5,696 nucleotides of DNA, from the NCBI GenBank assembly GCA_029863355.1, contig JAOTVO010000179.1:1-5696 (forward strand). The letters run 5' to 3'. Origin of the DNA: Candidatus Krumholzibacteriia bacterium (GTDB taxonomy: Bacteria > Krumholzibacteriota > Krumholzibacteria > WVZY01 > JAKEHA01). Positions 1 to 5,696 of the stretch are shown one piece after another; within the stretch, counting starts at the first letter, position 1; each line of letters opens with the position of its first letter. Below the pieces are notes generated by a model. It was not told where the DNA came from. It worked only from the letters and a program-made list of their open reading frames with translations, and made no database searches. A program made the translations under genes and the position numbers.

Positions 1-1
1 C

Positions 2-499
2 TCCCTGACGCAGCGTACGGAGATCGCCAACGAGTCGGGCGCGAGCCTATTCCTCAGCGTGCACTGCAACAGCTGGTTCAGCGCGCAGACCGGCGGCTTC
101 GAGACCTACTTCCTCGCCCCCGCGCGGAGCGAGTCCGAGCGCACGCTGCAGCGCTACGAGAACACCGCCGGCGGGCCCAGCGCCGACGTCCCCGCCGGCG
201 ACTTGGAGTTTATCGTGTGGGATCTGGTGCAGAACGAGTTCATCAACGAGTCGAGCACGTTCGCCGAGTACGTGCAAAAGGCTTTGAGCGACCGGCTCGA
301 CATCCGCAACCGCGGGGTCAAGCAGGCCAACTTCGTCGTGCTCCAGGGGGCGAGGATGCCGGCGGTGCTGATCGAGACGGCGTTCCTCTCCAACCCGACC
401 GAGGAGCGAATGCTCGCCGACGCGGACTTTCACGAGGACTTCGCCCGCGGCATGGTCGACGCGCTCCGGCGAATGAAGGAACGTTACGCGCAGCGGTAG
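2..499 (+). CDS. N-acetylmuramoyl-L-alanine amidase (Amidase_3), 5'-truncated by window edge
   Basis: This zinc hydrolase cleaves the amide bond between N-acetylmuramic acid and the L-alanine of the peptide stem, and so acts in the periplasm or outside the cell in peptidoglycan turnover. Only the last 165 residues are present. The visible part begins with SLTQRTEIAN, then LFLSVHCNS, whose His (fragment residue 21) fits the Amidase_3 zinc ligand, then GGFETYFLAP. Near the end VLIETAFLSN carries the conserved catalytic Glu (about residue 125). An in-frame GTG at 59 is not the start, because conserved family sequence lies before it. The signal peptide, the first zinc ligands and any N-terminal domain are outside the window. 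The stop is 3 nt before the GerMN gene, so the two are probably cotranscribed. The family call is secure. Whether it is an AmiA/B/C-type division amidase cannot be told from this fragment. Confidence 0.93.
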   Translation, partial: SLTQRTEIANESGASLFLSVHCNSWFSAQTGGFETYFLAPARSESERTLQRYENTAGGPSADVPAGDLEFIVWDLVQNEFINESSTFAEYVQKALSDRLDIRNRGVKQANFVVLQGARMPAVLIETAFLSNPTEERMLADADFHEDFARGMVDALRRMKERYAQR

Positions 500-502
500 G
501 CG

Positions 503-1102
503 ATGAACGAACCGGTGGACGACGAGAGGGTGGCGGCGGGTGGCGCGCTGCGGGCGTGGCACCTGGCGGTGATCGCGCTGGTGGCTCTGGGCGGCGCCGC
601 GGCCTACTACGCCTGGTTCGTGTCCGGGCGCGAACGGGTGGACGACGGCGCCCGGCGGGGCGGCGTCACCGAGGTGCCCGAGGGCAGCCGCACGGTGACG
701 CTCTTCTTCGCTGCGGCCGACGAGCCGATGCTGGTGCCGGAAACGCGCCAGGTGGCCATCGGGAAGAACCTGGACGAGCAGGCGGCACAGGTGATGCGGG
801 CGCTCCTGGACGGTCCGGAGCAGCCCGGGGCCAGCGCCATCCCCGAGGGGACGCGGCTCTTGGGCGCCTTCTTCGACGACGACACGTTCACCCTCTTCCT
901 CGACTTCTCCAGCGAGCTCGTGGCCGGGCACCCGGGGGGGAGTGCTGCGGAGCACGCCACTGTGGAAGCCATCATGAAAACCGTGTCGGAGAACTTCCCC
1001 GAGGTGCAGGCGGTGCAGCTGCTCGTCGACGGCTCGCAGGTGGGAACGGTGGCGGGACACGTCGACGTGTACCGCGCGCTGCTGGTGCGGGACTGGCGCT
1101 AG
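503..1102 (+). CDS. Membrane-anchored GerMN domain protein
   Basis: This 199-residue protein has a short charged N-terminus, one hydrophobic segment at about residues 19-40 (from WHLAVIALVA), and a GerMN-type domain at about 63-187. Recognisable domain features are the opening strand RTVTLFFAAADEPMLVPETR, the helix with QVMRALLDGP, IPEGTRLLGAFFDDDTFTLFLDFS, and the closing VQAVQLLVDGSQ. The family is named after the Bacillus spore germination protein GerM. It is widespread in non-sporulating bacteria, where it is thought to act at the cell wall, without a known enzymatic activity. The topology suggests a cytoplasmic N-terminus with the domain outside the membrane. No lipobox cysteine is visible, unlike the lipoprotein form of GerM. 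The ATG lies 3 nt after the amidase stop with only a weak TAGG upstream, suggesting translational coupling. Its place between an amidase and a glutamate racemase supports a cell-wall role, but the exact function is unknown. Confidence 0.88.
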   Translation: MNEPVDDERVAAGGALRAWHLAVIALVALGGAAAYYAWFVSGRERVDDGARRGGVTEVPEGSRTVTLFFAAADEPMLVPETRQVAIGKNLDEQAAQVMRALLDGPEQPGASAIPEGTRLLGAFFDDDTFTLFLDFSSELVAGHPGGSAAEHATVEAIMKTVSENFPEVQAVQLLVDGSQVGTVAGHVDVYRALLVRDWR

Positions 1103-1106
1103 CGCC
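1095..1106. repeat. 12-bp perfect palindrome over the GerMN stop codon
   Basis: GGCGCTAGCGCC is a perfect inverted repeat centred on the TAG stop of the GerMN gene. As RNA it could form at most a 4-bp GC stem with a CTAG loop. There is no following T-run, so it is not a convincing terminator. It may be chance in GC-rich sequence. Confidence 0.4.
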
Positions 1107-1132
1107 GCCCCGCCGCCGCGTCGCGAATGACG

Positions 1133-1138
1133 AAAGGG
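1133..1138 (+). promoter_or_regulatory. Ribosome binding site that decides the murI start
   Basis: AAAGGG lies 9 nt before the ATG at 1148. An in-frame ATG at 1127 precedes this site and has no purine-rich site of its own, so 1148 is preferred. It gives the usual glutamate racemase N-terminus, with the catalytic FDSG motif about ten residues in. The rest of the 45-nt gap (1103-1147), the longest between these genes, is GC-rich and shows no recognisable promoter. Confidence 0.65.
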
Positions 1139-1147
1139 ACTGACGGC

Positions 1148-1939
1148 ATGCCCAAGAGGCCCATCGGCGTGTTCGACTCGGGCATCGGCGGACTCACCGT
1201 GCTCAAGGAGCTGCTCGCCCGGCTGCCCGGCGAGTCGTTCGTGTACTTCGGAGACACGGCCCGCGTGCCCTACGGCACCAAGAGCGCCGAGACCGTCCTG
1301 CGCTTCTCGCGGGAGAACGTGCGCCTGCTGCTCGACCGCGGCGTGAAGATGGTCGTGGTGGCGTGCAACACGGCGTCGGCGGAGGCGCTGCCGCAGATCG
1401 AGGGGGAGTTCCCAGTGCCGATCATCGGCGTGATCGAGCCGGGCGTGCGCGCGGCGGTGCAGGCCACGCGCAGCGGCGTCATCGGCGTGATCGGAACGGC
1501 AGGCACGATCCGCTCCGAGGCTTACCAGCGCGGGATCCGCGCGCTGCGCCCCGAAGCGAAGGTCATCCCCAAGCCCTGCCCGCTCTTCGTGCCTCTGGCC
1601 GAGGAGGGCTGGGTGGACCATCCCGTCACCCGCGAGGTGGCGCGCGAGTACCTCTCCGTATACCAGGACTCGGGCATCGACGCGCTGGTTCTGGGGTGCA
1701 CGCACTACCCGCTGCTCAAGGGCGTGATCGGCGAGGTGATGGGCGAAGGTGTGCGCCTGGTCGATTCGGCCGTGGAGACGGCACTCGCCGTCGAGCGCGT
1801 GCTCCAGGCCAACGGGATCCGCGGCGGCGGCGGCGACCGCTTCCACCTGATTCTCAGCGACACCAGCCCCGCCTTCGAGGAGACGGCGGCGCGGTTCCTG
1901 GGGCGCCCGGTCTCGGGCGTCGAGCTGGTGTCGGTATAG
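1148..1939 (+). CDS. murI: Glutamate racemase MurI
   Basis: This cofactor-independent cytoplasmic racemase interconverts L- and D-glutamate and so supplies the D-Glu that MurD adds to UDP-MurNAc-L-Ala in peptidoglycan synthesis. The product is 263 residues, normal for the family. The N-terminal [12 protein letters not shown] holds the conserved Asp10-Ser11. The two catalytic thiols are Cys73 in VVACNTASA and Cys184 in [10 protein letters not shown], the latter followed by His186. [11 protein letters not shown] at about 33-43 is also typical of the substrate site. All key residues are intact, so the enzyme should be active. The start at 1148 was chosen over the in-frame ATG at 1127 because of its ribosome binding site and family length. 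There is no long N-terminal extension like the UDP-MurNAc-Ala-sensing part of the E. coli enzyme. A Gly4 run at residues 226-229 comes from a GCG repeat. It lies between two cell-wall genes and rph, an order similar to Bacillus gerM/racE/rph. Confidence 0.97.
   Translation: MPKRPIGVFDSGIGGLTVLKELLARLPGESFVYFGDTARVPYGTKSAETVLRFSRENVRLLLDRGVKMVVVACNTASAEALPQIEGEFPVPIIGVIEPGVRAAVQATRSGVIGVIGTAGTIRSEAYQRGIRALRPEAKVIPKPCPLFVPLAEEGWVDHPVTREVAREYLSVYQDSGIDALVLGCTHYPLLKGVIGEVMGEGVRLVDSAVETALAVERVLQANGIRGGGGDRFHLILSDTSPAFEETAARFLGRPVSGVELVSV
1821..1835 (+). repeat. (GCG)5 trinucleotide run inside murI
   Basis: Five perfect GCG units are read in frame as four glycines in a probable surface loop near the C-terminal part of MurI. 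A slip by whole units would change only the number of glycines and keep the frame. No function is implied. Confidence 0.6.
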
Positions 1940-1948
1940 ATGGACGCA

Positions 1949-1955
1949 GAGAGGA
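1949..1955 (+). promoter_or_regulatory. Ribosome binding site for rph
   Basis: GAGAGGA lies 7 nt before the ATG at 1963, in the 23-nt gap after murI. It fixes the start of RNase PH. The same reading frame is open far upstream through murI, but that part is a shadow of the racemase gene. The ATGs at 1940 and 1955 are in a different frame from rph. Confidence 0.7.
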
Positions 1956-1962
1956 TGACGCG

Positions 1963-2670
1963 ATGAGAAAAGACGGCAGGCGCGGCGACGAGATACGCCC
2001 GGCGCGCATCGAGCGCAACTACTTGCGCCACGCCGAGGGATCGGCGCTGATCGAGATGGGCGGGACGCGCGTGATCTGCTCCGCCACCATCGAGGAGAAT
2101 GTGCCCAGGTTCATGCACGGGCGCGGGCGGGGATGGATCACGGCGGAGTACGGGATGCTCCCGCGCAGCTCGCACGAGCGCATCGCGCGCGAGGCCGTAC
2201 GCGGACGCAGCGGGCGCACGCACGAGATCCAGCGACTTATCGGGCGGAGCTTTCGCTCGGCCGTGCAGCTGGACATGCTGGGCGAAACGACGTTCATCGT
2301 CGACTGCGACGTGATGGAGGCGGACGGGGGCACGCGCACGGCGTCCATCACCGGGGGGTGCGTGGCGCTCCACGACGCCATCTCCCGCCTCGGCCTCACC
2401 GACCATCCCATGAACTTCCTCGTCGCCGGCGTCAGCGTCGGCATGGTCGACGGCGAGCCGCGGCTCGACCTCGACTACGAAGAGGACTCGGCGGCGCAGG
2501 TGGACATGAACCTCGTCATGGCCGAGAGCGGGGCGTACATCGAGGTGCAGGGCACGGCGGAGAAGTACCCGTTCACCCCGGAGCAGTTCGACCAGATGAT
2601 GGCGCTGGGTCGCAAGGGCTGCACCGAGCTGATCGACTTGCAGCGCAAGACGCTCGGCCTCGTTCGCTGA
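1963..2670 (+). CDS. rph: Ribonuclease PH
   Basis: RNase PH is a phosphate-dependent 3'-to-5' exoribonuclease that removes nucleotides beyond the CCA end of tRNA precursors and releases nucleoside diphosphates. It works in the cytoplasm as a ring-shaped hexamer. The product is 235 residues, close to the usual 237-240. Family motifs are all present: [13 protein letters not shown] at the start, [16 protein letters not shown] at about 58-73, [16 protein letters not shown] at about 81-96 with the phosphate-binding Arg85, [12 protein letters not shown] at about 121-132 with the second phosphate-binding site, and [16 protein letters not shown] at about 168-183 with the acidic metal and catalytic residues. 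The C-terminus has the typical [11 protein letters not shown] segment. Nothing is missing, so activity is expected. It lies 23 nt after murI and 12 nt before the rdgB-family gene. The rph-rdgB pairing is common across bacteria. Confidence 0.97.
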   Translation: MRKDGRRGDEIRPARIERNYLRHAEGSALIEMGGTRVICSATIEENVPRFMHGRGRGWITAEYGMLPRSSHERIAREAVRGRSGRTHEIQRLIGRSFRSAVQLDMLGETTFIVDCDVMEADGGTRTASITGGCVALHDAISRLGLTDHPMNFLVAGVSVGMVDGEPRLDLDYEEDSAAQVDMNLVMAESGAYIEVQGTAEKYPFTPEQFDQMMALGRKGCTELIDLQRKTLGLVR

Positions 2671-2682
2671 GGCGATCGTGCC

Positions 2683-3369
2683 ATGAAGCTCGTTCTGGCC
2701 ACGCACAACCGCGACAAGGTGGGCGAGATCCGGGGCATCCTCTCCGGGCTCGACGTGTCGCTCCTCACCCTCGACGACTTCCCCGGCGCGCCCGTCCCCG
2801 CGGAGGACGGCGAGACCCTCGAGGCGAACGCGCTCGTCAAGGCGCGCGCGATCCGCGCGTTCACCGACCTCTCGGCGCTGGCCGACGACACCGGCCTCGA
2901 AGTCGACGCCCTCGAGGGCGCGCCCGGCGTGCGCGCGGCCCGCTTTGCCGGCGAGGGCGCGAGCTACGCGCAAAACCGCGCCCGGCTCCTGGAGGCGCTC
3001 GCCGGTGTGCCCGAGGAGAAGCGCACGGCGCGCTTCCGCTGCGTGATCGCGTTGGCGCTGGGCGCGGCGGAGCGCGAGCGGGTGGCCCGGGCGCTGGCCG
3101 CGGCACCCGACCGGGATTTCGGCGCGCGCATCGACCCCGCCCTCGGCGTGGACGCCCTGGTGGGCGAGGGCGCGATGGGCGGCCGCATCACCACCGCGGA
3201 GAGCGGCTCGGGTGGTTTCGGCTACGACGCCGTCTTCTACGACCCGGGCGCGGGCCGCACGCTGGCGCAGATGACGGCGGCGGAGAAGAACGCGCGCAGC
3301 CACCGCTACCGCGGGCTCATCGAGCTGCGCGCGCTCATGCTCGAGCTGGGCCTGGTGGAGGAGGCGTAG
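2683..3369 (+). CDS. rdgB: RdgB/HAM1 family non-canonical purine NTP pyrophosphatase (XTP/dITP diphosphatase)
   Basis: This cytoplasmic house-cleaning enzyme hydrolyses deaminated purine nucleotides (ITP, dITP, XTP) to the monophosphate and pyrophosphate, keeping them out of DNA and RNA. The N-terminal LVLATHNRDKVGEI matches the family's nucleotide-binding start. ETLEANALVKA is at about 44-54, and ALADDTGLEVDAL at 65-77 carries the catalytic Asp69. GAPGVRAARFAGE follows at 79-91. SGSGGFGYDAVFY (174-186) and EKNARSHRYRG complete the substrate pocket. At 228 residues it is longer than the E. coli protein (197). Most of the excess is an Arg/Ala-rich insertion at about residues 127-166, between the CVIALAL strand and GGRITTAE, where about 16 residues are usual. 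GAGG-type purines overlapping the rph stop serve as its binding site. The function is secure. The insertion is the only odd feature. Confidence 0.95.
   Translation: MKLVLATHNRDKVGEIRGILSGLDVSLLTLDDFPGAPVPAEDGETLEANALVKARAIRAFTDLSALADDTGLEVDALEGAPGVRAARFAGEGASYAQNRARLLEALAGVPEEKRTARFRCVIALALGAAERERVARALAAAPDRDFGARIDPALGVDALVGEGAMGGRITTAESGSGGFGYDAVFYDPGAGRTLAQMTAAEKNARSHRYRGLIELRALMLELGLVEEA
3357..3364 (+). promoter_or_regulatory. Strong ribosome binding site for the ABC ATPase, inside the end of rdgB
   Basis: GGAGGAGG lies 6 nt before the ATG at 3371 and is read as part of the last codons of the upstream gene. It is the closest match to the anti-Shine-Dalgarno sequence in the window. With a gap of only 1 nt between the genes, it indicates coupled or efficient reinitiating translation. 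Confidence 0.75.
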
Positions 3370-3370
3370 G

Positions 3371-4273
3371 ATGGCTACCGCCGCCATCGAAGTCTCGGGT
3401 GTCGTCAAGCGCTTCGGCGACACGACGGCCGTCGACGGCGTCAGCCTCACCGTTCCCCAGGGAAGCATCTACGGCCTGCTCGGACCCAACGGGGCGGGCA
3501 AGACCACGGCCATTCGCATGATGCTCCAGATCATGCTGCCCGACGAGGGGACGATCCGCGTGCTGGGCGAACCGGTCGAGCGGCTGCGCACCGACCGCAT
3601 CGGCTACCTCCCCGAGGAGCGCGGCCTGTACAAGAAGATGCGCGTGGGGGATCTCCTCACGTTCTTCGGCGAGATCAAGGGGCTGCGGCGCGGCGACGCG
3701 CGCGAGCGCGCGCTGGCCTGGCTGGGACGCCTGGGTCTGGCCGAGACCGCGGCCAAGAAGACCGAGGAGCTCTCCAAGGGCATGCAGCAGAAGGTGCAGT
3801 TCATCGCCACGGTGATCCACGAGCCCGACCTCATCATCCTCGACGAGCCCTTCTCCGGACTCGATCCCGTCAACACGAACGTGCTCAAGGACATCATCCT
3901 CGAGTACCGGCGTCGCGGCCACACGGTGGTCTTCTCCACGCACATGATGGAACAGGTGGAGAAGCTCTGCGAGCACATCTGCCTGATCGACCGCGGGCGC
4001 GTCGTGGTCGAGGGAACGCTCCCGTCGGTCAAGGCGCGCCACGGCCGCGGCGGCGTGTCGCTGCGCTTCGAGGGCGACGGCTCCTTTCTCCGCGACCTGC
4101 CCGCCGTGGAGAGCCTGATGGACCACGGCAACGAGGTGTTCGTGCGCCTGCGCGACGGGGCCCGGCCGGAAGCGCTACTGGACGCGGCGCGGGGGCGAGT
4201 GACCATCCGCAAGTTCGAGGTGGCCGAGCCCTCCATCCACGACATCTTCCTCGAACTGGTGTCGAAGGGGTAG
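3371..4273 (+). CDS. ABC-2 type exporter ATP-binding subunit (NatA/YhaQ-like)
   Basis: This 300-residue cytoplasmic ATPase should power export through the permease encoded 3 nt downstream. Walker A is GPNGAGKTT at 38-46, the signature is LSKGMQQKVQ at 134-143, Walker B is LIILDEPFSGLDP at 154-166 with Asp158 and catalytic Glu159, and the H-loop His is His191 in FSTHMMEQVE. At the Q-loop position the sequence is GYLPEERGLY (78-87), with Glu where many ABC proteins have Gln. This and the LSKGM signature are typical of the NatA/YhaQ branch. After about residue 215 there is an extra C-terminal domain (from RGGVSLRFEG to the end) like the DUF4162 tail of this branch. Substrates cannot be read from the sequence. 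Known relatives include Na+ efflux (NatAB) and uncharacterised exporters, so no gene symbol is given. Confidence 0.94.
   Translation: MATAAIEVSGVVKRFGDTTAVDGVSLTVPQGSIYGLLGPNGAGKTTAIRMMLQIMLPDEGTIRVLGEPVERLRTDRIGYLPEERGLYKKMRVGDLLTFFGEIKGLRRGDARERALAWLGRLGLAETAAKKTEELSKGMQQKVQFIATVIHEPDLIILDEPFSGLDPVNTNVLKDIILEYRRRGHTVVFSTHMMEQVEKLCEHICLIDRGRVVVEGTLPSVKARHGRGGVSLRFEGDGSFLRDLPAVESLMDHGNEVFVRLRDGARPEALLDAARGRVTIRKFEVAEPSIHDIFLELVSKG
4265..4270 (+). promoter_or_regulatory. Ribosome binding site for the ABC permease
   Basis: AAGGGG at the very end of the ATPase gene stands 6 nt before the ATG at 4277. It supports this start and tight coupling of the two exporter subunits. Confidence 0.65.
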
Positions 4274-4276
4274 CCG

Positions 4277-5539
4277 ATGACCGTGCACATCATACGCCGC
4301 GAGTACGTGGAGATCGTACGCCGCAAGAGCTTCGTCATCGGCACCGCCGTGGCGCCGGTGCTCATGGCGGCGTTCTTTCTGGCGCCGGTGCTGCTGTCGT
4401 TCTTCGTGCCCACGCAGCAGTTCCTGATGGCCGTGGTTGACCAGACGGGTGAAGTCGGCGCCGCCTTCGTGGCCGCGCTCGACGACACGCTCTCCGACGG
4501 GCGCGCCAAGTACGTGGCCACGCTGGTGCCCGCCACGGGCGCCCGCTTCGAGGGCGCGCGCGACGGGGCCGTGGCCGGCGTGCGCGCTGGCTCGCTGGAC
4601 ATCGTGGTGGCGGTCCCCGAGACGGTGTTCGAAGACGGCCGCGCCGGCTACATCACCAAGGAGGTCCGCAACTTCCAGATCCTCGATGATCTCGAGAGCG
4701 ACCTCACCGACATCGTCATGCGGCGGCGGCTGGCCCGCGAAGGCGTGGACTACGAGCGCGTGGCCTCGCTCACCACGCCGGTGCGCCTCGAGATGAGTCA
4801 GATCACGAGCAAGGGCGGCGTGGAGAAGAAGGACTTCCTGACCGAGTGGGCAGTGGTCTTCGTGTTCGTCATGATCCTGTACGCGTCGCTGCTGACCTGG
4901 GGCGTCACCATCTCGCGCGGCATCCTGGAGGAGAAGAGCTCGCGGGTGATCGAGGTCCTCCTCAGCTCGATGCGTCCGCGCCAGCTGCTCTTCGGGAAGC
5001 TGATCGGGATCGGGCTGGCCGGCCTCACCCAGTTCGCCGTGTGGTCGCTGGCGGGAATCGCCATCACCGGCATGGGCGGCGCGATGGCGCTGTCGGTGAT
5101 GGCCAGCGTGGACATTCCGCCGGCGGTGTGGCTCTACTTCGTGGGCTTCTTCGTCCTCGGCTTTCTCCTCTACGCGTCGATCTTCAGCGTGGTGGGGTCG
5201 ATCTGCAGCAACGAGCAGGACGCGCAGCAGCTGCAGGGGATCGTGACGCTGCCCATGATCATCCCTCTGCTCACCCTCATGCTAATCATCCAGAATCCCA
5301 ACGGCCCCATCGCGGTGGTGCTCTCCTTCATTCCCCTCTTCACGCCCATGATCATGATGGCGCGCGTGGTGATCGTGCCGCCCCCCCTGTGGCAGGTGCT
5401 CTTGAGCCTGGCGCTCCTGGCCGTCTCCATCCACCTGGCCGTCTCCTTCAGCTCGCGCGTCTTCCGCGTGGGTATCCTCATGTACGGCAAGCGCCCCAGC
5501 CTGCGCGAGGTGATCCGCTGGTACCGTCTGGCCGGCTGA
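4277..5539 (+). CDS. ABC-2 type exporter permease (NatB/YhaP-like)
   Basis: This 420-residue inner-membrane protein is the transport partner of the ATPase just upstream. It starts with a short basic cytoplasmic segment (IIRREYVEIVRRKSF) and a first membrane helix at about 20-44. A large soluble domain outside the membrane follows, at about 45-188. Then come about six hydrophobic stretches near 189-212, 240-265, 283-308, 320-338, 345-366 and 370-392. Between the second and third lies EEKSSRVIEVLLSSMRPRQL (218-237), the conserved cytoplasmic coupling region of ABC-2 permeases of the NatB/YhaP type. The C-terminus is a basic tail with MYGKRPSLREVIRWYR. This layout, with one helix, a large outer loop and a helical bundle, is the family norm, and length is normal. 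The substrate is unknown: sodium, drugs, peptides or lipids are all possible. It is the last protein gene before the tRNA. Confidence 0.93.
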   Translation: MTVHIIRREYVEIVRRKSFVIGTAVAPVLMAAFFLAPVLLSFFVPTQQFLMAVVDQTGEVGAAFVAALDDTLSDGRAKYVATLVPATGARFEGARDGAVAGVRAGSLDIVVAVPETVFEDGRAGYITKEVRNFQILDDLESDLTDIVMRRRLAREGVDYERVASLTTPVRLEMSQITSKGGVEKKDFLTEWAVVFVFVMILYASLLTWGVTISRGILEEKSSRVIEVLLSSMRPRQLLFGKLIGIGLAGLTQFAVWSLAGIAITGMGGAMALSVMASVDIPPAVWLYFVGFFVLGFLLYASIFSVVGSICSNEQDAQQLQGIVTLPMIIPLLTLMLIIQNPNGPIAVVLSFIPLFTPMIMMARVVIVPPPLWQVLLSLALLAVSIHLAVSFSSRVFRVGILMYGKRPSLREVIRWYRLAG

Positions 5540-5546
5540 CGCCGGC
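5531..5546 (+). terminator. Candidate weak terminator hairpin spanning the permease stop codon
   Basis: GCCGGC at 5531-5536 and again at 5541-5546 pair as a perfect 6-bp all-GC stem with the 4-nt loop TGAC. The loop contains the TGA stop of the permease gene. Only TTGT follows, not a real T-run, so intrinsic termination would be inefficient. It could instead protect the 3' end of the mRNA. The self-complementary hexamer also makes chance occurrence in GC-rich DNA plausible. Confidence 0.35.
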
Positions 5547-5549
5547 TTG

Positions 5550-5558
5550 TGCTACCAT
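5550..5558 (+). promoter_or_regulatory. Candidate extended -10 promoter for tRNA-Pro
   Basis: TGCTACCAT combines an extended TG element with TACCAT, which matches TATAAT at four of six positions including the key A2 and T6. It sits in a locally AT-richer patch of the otherwise GC-rich gap between the permease and the tRNA. A start about 7 nt downstream would fall near 5565, leaving a very short leader before the tRNA 5' end at 5568. No good -35 hexamer is seen at the usual distance (near 5530-5535), so the call rests on the -10 alone. Confidence 0.4.
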
Positions 5559-5567
5559 ACGCTGGGT

Positions 5568-5645
<78 letters not shown>

Positions 5646-5696
5646 TCTCCTCTCTCTCCCAATCGCGCGTCACGCAGGCCCTACCGCTTGCGTACT
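5646..5696. other. Region after the tRNA, no gene seen
   Basis: A pure C/T tract of 15 nt (5646-5660) directly follows the CCA end. The remaining bases to the window edge hold no convincing hairpin, promoter or gene start. The pyrimidine tract could take part in tRNA transcript termination or 3' trimming, but no stem precedes it apart from the tRNA itself. Confidence 0.4.

Noticed and set aside
47..1846. A 599-residue open frame on the minus strand across the amidase, GerMN and murI genes
   Set aside because: It is antisense to three genes with clear family motifs. Its translation is low-complexity, rich in His, Arg, Ala and Val, and matches no domain I know. Long antisense frames are expected where third positions are nearly all G or C.
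1363..1962. Long N-terminal extension of RNase PH in the same open frame
   Set aside because: The extension is an off-frame reading of murI with low-complexity sequence. The ATG at 1963 has a good ribosome binding site and gives the normal family length.
2908..2919. Perfect palindrome GCCCTCGAGGGC inside rdgB
   Set aside because: It falls on conserved codons (DALEGAPG region) and is explained by protein conservation plus GC-rich codon choice.
1705..3468. A 587-residue open frame on the minus strand across murI, rph, rdgB and the start of the ABC ATPase
   Set aside because: It has the same His/Arg/Ala-rich composition and lies antisense to well-supported genes. It is explained by GC-rich codon bias.
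2133..3521. A 462-residue + strand frame overlapping rph, rdgB and the ABC ATPase
   Set aside because: It is an out-of-frame shadow, rich in Arg, Gly and Ala. The three real genes in this interval have intact catalytic motifs and ribosome binding sites.
5646..5696. Possible attachment site or integrated element after the tRNA
   Set aside because: tRNA 3' ends are common integration sites, but only 51 nt remain, with no integrase and no second copy of the tRNA end visible.

Overview
This is a GC-rich bacterial housekeeping segment with strong G/C preference at third codon positions. It carries six genes (the first truncated by the window edge), all on the + strand and tightly packed, followed by a proline tRNA gene. 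The order GerMN protein - glutamate racemase - RNase PH - RdgB/HAM1 pyrophosphatase recalls the gerM/racE/rph/ysnA neighbourhood of Bacillus. The base composition does not fit Bacillus. The amidase-GerMN lead-in and the high GC suggest a Gemmatimonadota-like or other GC-rich Gram-negative lineage, but this is a weak inference from composition and gene order only.

Layout: 2-499 is the C-terminal part of a zinc N-acetylmuramoyl-L-alanine amidase (Amidase_3). 503-1102 is a membrane-anchored GerMN-domain protein. 1148-1939 is glutamate racemase (murI). 1963-2670 is RNase PH (rph). 2683-3369 is a non-canonical purine NTP pyrophosphatase (rdgB family) with an unusual internal insertion. 3371-4273 and 4277-5539 are the ATPase and permease of an ABC-2 type exporter of the NatAB/YhaQP kind. 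A short hairpin spans the permease stop codon. It is followed by a candidate extended -10 promoter and tRNA-Pro(UGG) with an encoded CCA end at 5568-5645. The last 51 bases hold only a pyrimidine tract and no recognisable gene.

Gaps between the protein genes are 3, 45, 23, 12, 1 and 3 nt, so all six could be read from one promoter upstream of the window. The functional themes are cell-wall turnover and precursor supply (amidase, GerMN, MurI), tRNA 3'-end trimming and nucleotide-pool cleaning (RNase PH, RdgB), and an exporter of unknown substrate.

I looked for a hidden or novel system and did not find one. There is no CRISPR array, mobile element, toxin-antitoxin pair or defence gene, and no stretch over 300 bases without a gene. 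The long minus-strand reading frames are composition shadows of the + strand genes. The most notable deviations are the RdgB insertion and the single-domain, transmembrane-anchored GerMN protein.
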